Shown piece by piece: positions 61,970-64,000 of a stretch of 64,000 nucleotides of DNA. Positions within the stretch are counted from its first letter, which is position 1; the number at the start of each line of letters is the position of its first letter. Source of the stretch: Planctomycetia bacterium. GTDB lineage: Bacteria; Planctomycetota; Planctomycetia; Pirellulales; PNKZ01. The notes beneath the pieces were generated by a model. That model was not told where the DNA came from, made no database searches, and saw only the letters and a list, made by a program, of their open reading frames with translations. Made by a program: the position numbers and the translations under genes. Location: assembly GCA_021413845.1 (NCBI GenBank), contig JAIOPP010000006.1, positions 1 to 64,000 of the forward strand. The letters run 5' to 3'.

Positions 61970-64000
61970 ATGAGGTCCGAAGCATCGCCGAAGAATTTCG
62001 GCGACGACGGAGATCTCGTCGCCGCAGCAAGACCGACCTTCCCATTCTCGCGAGCTCTAACGCTCGCTCTCATGCTGACCATCGGGCTCGGCCCCACTTC
62101 GGCTCGGGCCGATTTCGACGAGGCCTTCGCGGCCTTTCAAACCGGCAATTACGCCGAGGCTCTGACGGCGACCGACGTGGCCGTCAAGCAAAACTATGCC
62201 GAAGCTCGCTGGTGGCGATTGCGGCTGGAATGCCTGACGACGCTCGGCCGCTATGCCGAAGGAGTCGAAGCGCTCGAACTTTCGCGACGACATCACTATA
62301 TCGACGCTTCGCTTCGGGTCGTGGGCTTCGAGGTAATGCGACAAGCGGGCGACCCGAAGAAAGCCGAAGACTCGCTCGTCGAGTTGATGCGGGTCGCCGT
62401 CAATTCTCCATGGCGATTCAGTTCGGCCGAAGATCGAGTCTGGATCGGCCGAGCGGCCGCGCTGCTCGGTGCGGATGCCCGACAGGTGCTGGAAAGCTAT
62501 TACGAGCCGGCGCAAAAGCTCGATGCCGAGTTGCGCGTCGCCTATCTCGCGATCGGCGAACTGGCGCTGGCAAAACGCGATCTCGCGGTTGCGACCGAAA
62601 ACTATCGTGCCGCCCTGAAGCGCTATCCCGAAGACCCCGATTTTATGTGCGGGCTGGCGCGGGCCGTCGATGAAGAGTCGGAAGAGGAGAGTCGCAAGCT
62701 GGTCGCGCAAGCGCTGGAGCGCAACGCCGCGCATGTCCCCAGCCTGCTCTTCACGGCCGAAGAAGCGCTCGCGCATGAAGACTTCAGCGGCGCCGCGGCG
62801 GCTCTCGATAAGCTCGCAAGCGTCAATCCGCAGCACGCGATCGGCTGGGCCCTGCGCGCAGCGCTGTGCTATCTAAAAGCCGATTCCTTCGGCACCTGGT
62901 ATTGTCGCGAAGCGGCGCTGGAGACTTGGAGCGACAATCCCGAGGTCGACCACGTACTCGGCGAAAAGCTCTCGCGCGCGTATCGCTTCGCGGAAGGGGC
63001 GAAGTATCAACGGAGCGCGCTGGCGATCGACGCCAAGTATCTGCCGGCTCGCACGCAACTCGCGCAAGATCTATTGCGGCTCGGGGAATCGGATGAAGGT
63101 TGGCGGCTCGTCGAAGAGGTGCAGCAGGCCGATCCGTACGACGTCGTCGCTTACAATCTGGCGACGTTGAAAGATCGACTCAAAGATTACACGACGCTCG
63201 ACACGAAGCATTTTCGCTTGCACATGGAGCGGCGCGAAGCAGCCGTCTACGGCCCGCGCGTGCTGGAGCTTTTAGAACGAGCGCGGATCACGCTCGGCCA
63301 GAAGTACGGCTGGATGCCTGCGCGACCGGTCGTGGTCGAGATTCTAACGCGGCAACAAGATTTCGCGATCCGGACGTTCGGCCTCCCCGGCGGCGACGGC
63401 ATCCTCGGCGTCTGCTTCGGCATGGTGATTACGGCGAATAGCCCGGCGGCGCTCGCCGGACAAACGACGAACTGGGAAGCGACTCTCTGGCACGAGTATT
63501 GTCACGTCGTCACGCTCGAACTCACGCGACATCGCCTGCCGCGTTGGCTCAGCGAAGGGATTTCGGTTTACGAAGAGCGCCAAGCCGATGCCACGTGGGG
63601 GAATCGACTCAATCGCGAACTCCGCACGATGATCGTCGCCGGAGAGCTCACGCCCCTCTCGAAGTTGAACGAAGCGTTCCGCAAGCCGAAGTCGGGCGAG
63701 CATTTCAATTTGGCGTATTACGAAGCTTCCCTCGCGATCGAATACTTGGTCGAGAAACACGGCTTCGCGACTTTGCGAAAGATCCTCGGCGACGTCGGCG
63801 CCGGGCTGCCGATCAACGAAGCGCTCGTGCTCCGCGCCGGTTCGCTTGACGCGCTGGATAAGTCGTTCGGCGAGTTCGCGCTTGCTCGGGCCGAGGCCTA
63901 CGGCCCCAAAATCGATTGGTCGGACGAACCGATGAAGACGTTTCCGCGCGGCTCGGCGGAAGGGATCGCGGCGTGGCTCAAGGATCATCCGCAACACTAC
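61970..64000 (+). CDS. TPR protein with gluzincin metallopeptidase domain, cut by the right edge
   Basis: At least 677 codons; the frame is open to the end of the window. The ATG at 61970 gives a basic N-terminus and a hydrophobic signal segment (ALTLALMLTIGLGPTSA, cleavage near ARAD). Residues about 45-440 are tetratricopeptide repeats (for example FDEAFAAFQTGNYAEALTA). A peptidase MA-like domain follows, with the zinc site HEYCH at about 508-512 and the third ligand Glu in WLSEGISVYEE about 20 residues later. It is an exported zinc peptidase with a protein-binding repeat scaffold, a common planctomycete arrangement. The C-terminus lies outside the window. Confidence 0.85.
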   Translation, partial: MRSEASPKNFGDDGDLVAAARPTFPFSRALTLALMLTIGLGPTSARADFDEAFAAFQTGNYAEALTATDVAVKQNYAEARWWRLRLECLTTLGRYAEGVEALELSRRHHYIDASLRVVGFEVMRQAGDPKKAEDSLVELMRVAVNSPWRFSSAEDRVWIGRAAALLGADARQVLESYYEPAQKLDAELRVAYLAIGELALAKRDLAVATENYRAALKRYPEDPDFMCGLARAVDEESEEESRKLVAQALERNAAHVPSLLFTAEEALAHEDFSGAAAALDKLASVNPQHAIGWALRAALCYLKADSFGTWYCREAALETWSDNPEVDHVLGEKLSRAYRFAEGAKYQRSALAIDAKYLPARTQLAQDLLRLGESDEGWRLVEEVQQADPYDVVAYNLATLKDRLKDYTTLDTKHFRLHMERREAAVYGPRVLELLERARITLGQKYGWMPARPVVVEILTRQQDFAIRTFGLPGGDGILGVCFGMVITANSPAALAGQTTNWEATLWHEYCHVVTLELTRHRLPRWLSEGISVYEERQADATWGNRLNRELRTMIVAGELTPLSKLNEAFRKPKSGEHFNLAYYEASLAIEYLVEKHGFATLRKILGDVGAGLPINEALVLRAGSLDALDKSFGEFALARAEAYGPKIDWSDEPMKTFPRGSAEGIAAWLKDHPQHY

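Noticed and set aside
61810-62673. 287-codon frame starting at 61810
   Set aside because: It lies out of frame with the TPR metallopeptidase that begins at 61970 and is Arg/Ser-rich without similarity; the peptidase frame explains the region to the window end.

Overview
The window looks like a planctomycete chromosome (Pirellula/Gemmata-like relatives). The evidence is the protein repertoire: secreted PQQ-type beta-propeller proteins, a giant Hanks-type kinase with an anti-sigma-like zinc motif, an ECF sigma factor, a Cys-rich repeat protein, a B12-dependent ribonucleotide reductase, an SbtA-like bicarbonate transporter and a SecA-like paralogue. From about 18.3 kb rightwards the DNA is GC-rich with G/C-biased third codon positions. 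The first 15 kb is visibly more AT-rich and reads as imported.

Region 1 (1-18.2 kb) is a genomic island. Seven minus-strand genes, four of the six junctions overlapping or only 2 bp apart, form one probable operon that begins at a promoter near 14.87 kb. In transcription order it encodes an unrecognised 1241-aa protein, a 483-aa protein ending in a long coiled coil, an Hsp70-like ATPase, a UvrD-like SF1 helicase, a DrmA-like SF2 helicase, a DrmB-like DUF1998 protein, and a gene cut by the left edge. DrmA and DrmB are the core of the DISARM anti-phage system, but the partners seen here are not the classical DISARM set and no methyltransferase is visible. This is the best candidate for an unusual, possibly undescribed defence system. 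It is followed by a decayed IS630-type transposase end, a small gene translationally coupled to a large serine recombinase, and a tRNA-Pro whose 3' end lies 37 bp from the recombinase gene, which marks the likely island boundary.

Region 2 (18.5-38.2 kb) is core-like. It holds nrdJ; an esterase; a NarL-type two-component pair; a two-domain secreted hydrolase; a cluster with a PEP-hydrolase-like protein, a small membrane protein and a Tm-1/UPF0261 protein; an NtrC-type regulator with its kinase; and, divergent from them, an SbtA-like bicarbonate transporter preceded by a good sigma-54 promoter. Next come a DUF3467 protein and a truncated SecA-like motor.

Region 3 (38.2-44.4 kb) holds an AT-richer AAA+/DUF4143 ATPase, tRNA-Thr, a TPR protein fused to two RNA-polymerase-alpha-CTD-like domains, a RelE-type toxin-antitoxin pair, a zinc-ribbon protein with two L7/L12-like segments, and a WcaJ-type glycosyl-phosphate transferase.

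Region 4 (44.4-64 kb) holds a secreted Cys-rich repeat protein, a glyoxalase-fold protein, two PQQ-propeller proteins (the first with a frameshift), a receiver-domain remnant, an ECF sigma factor facing a 1862-aa kinase, a squalene-cyclase-repeat protein, a DJ-1/PfpI-domain protein and a TPR metallopeptidase that runs off the right edge.
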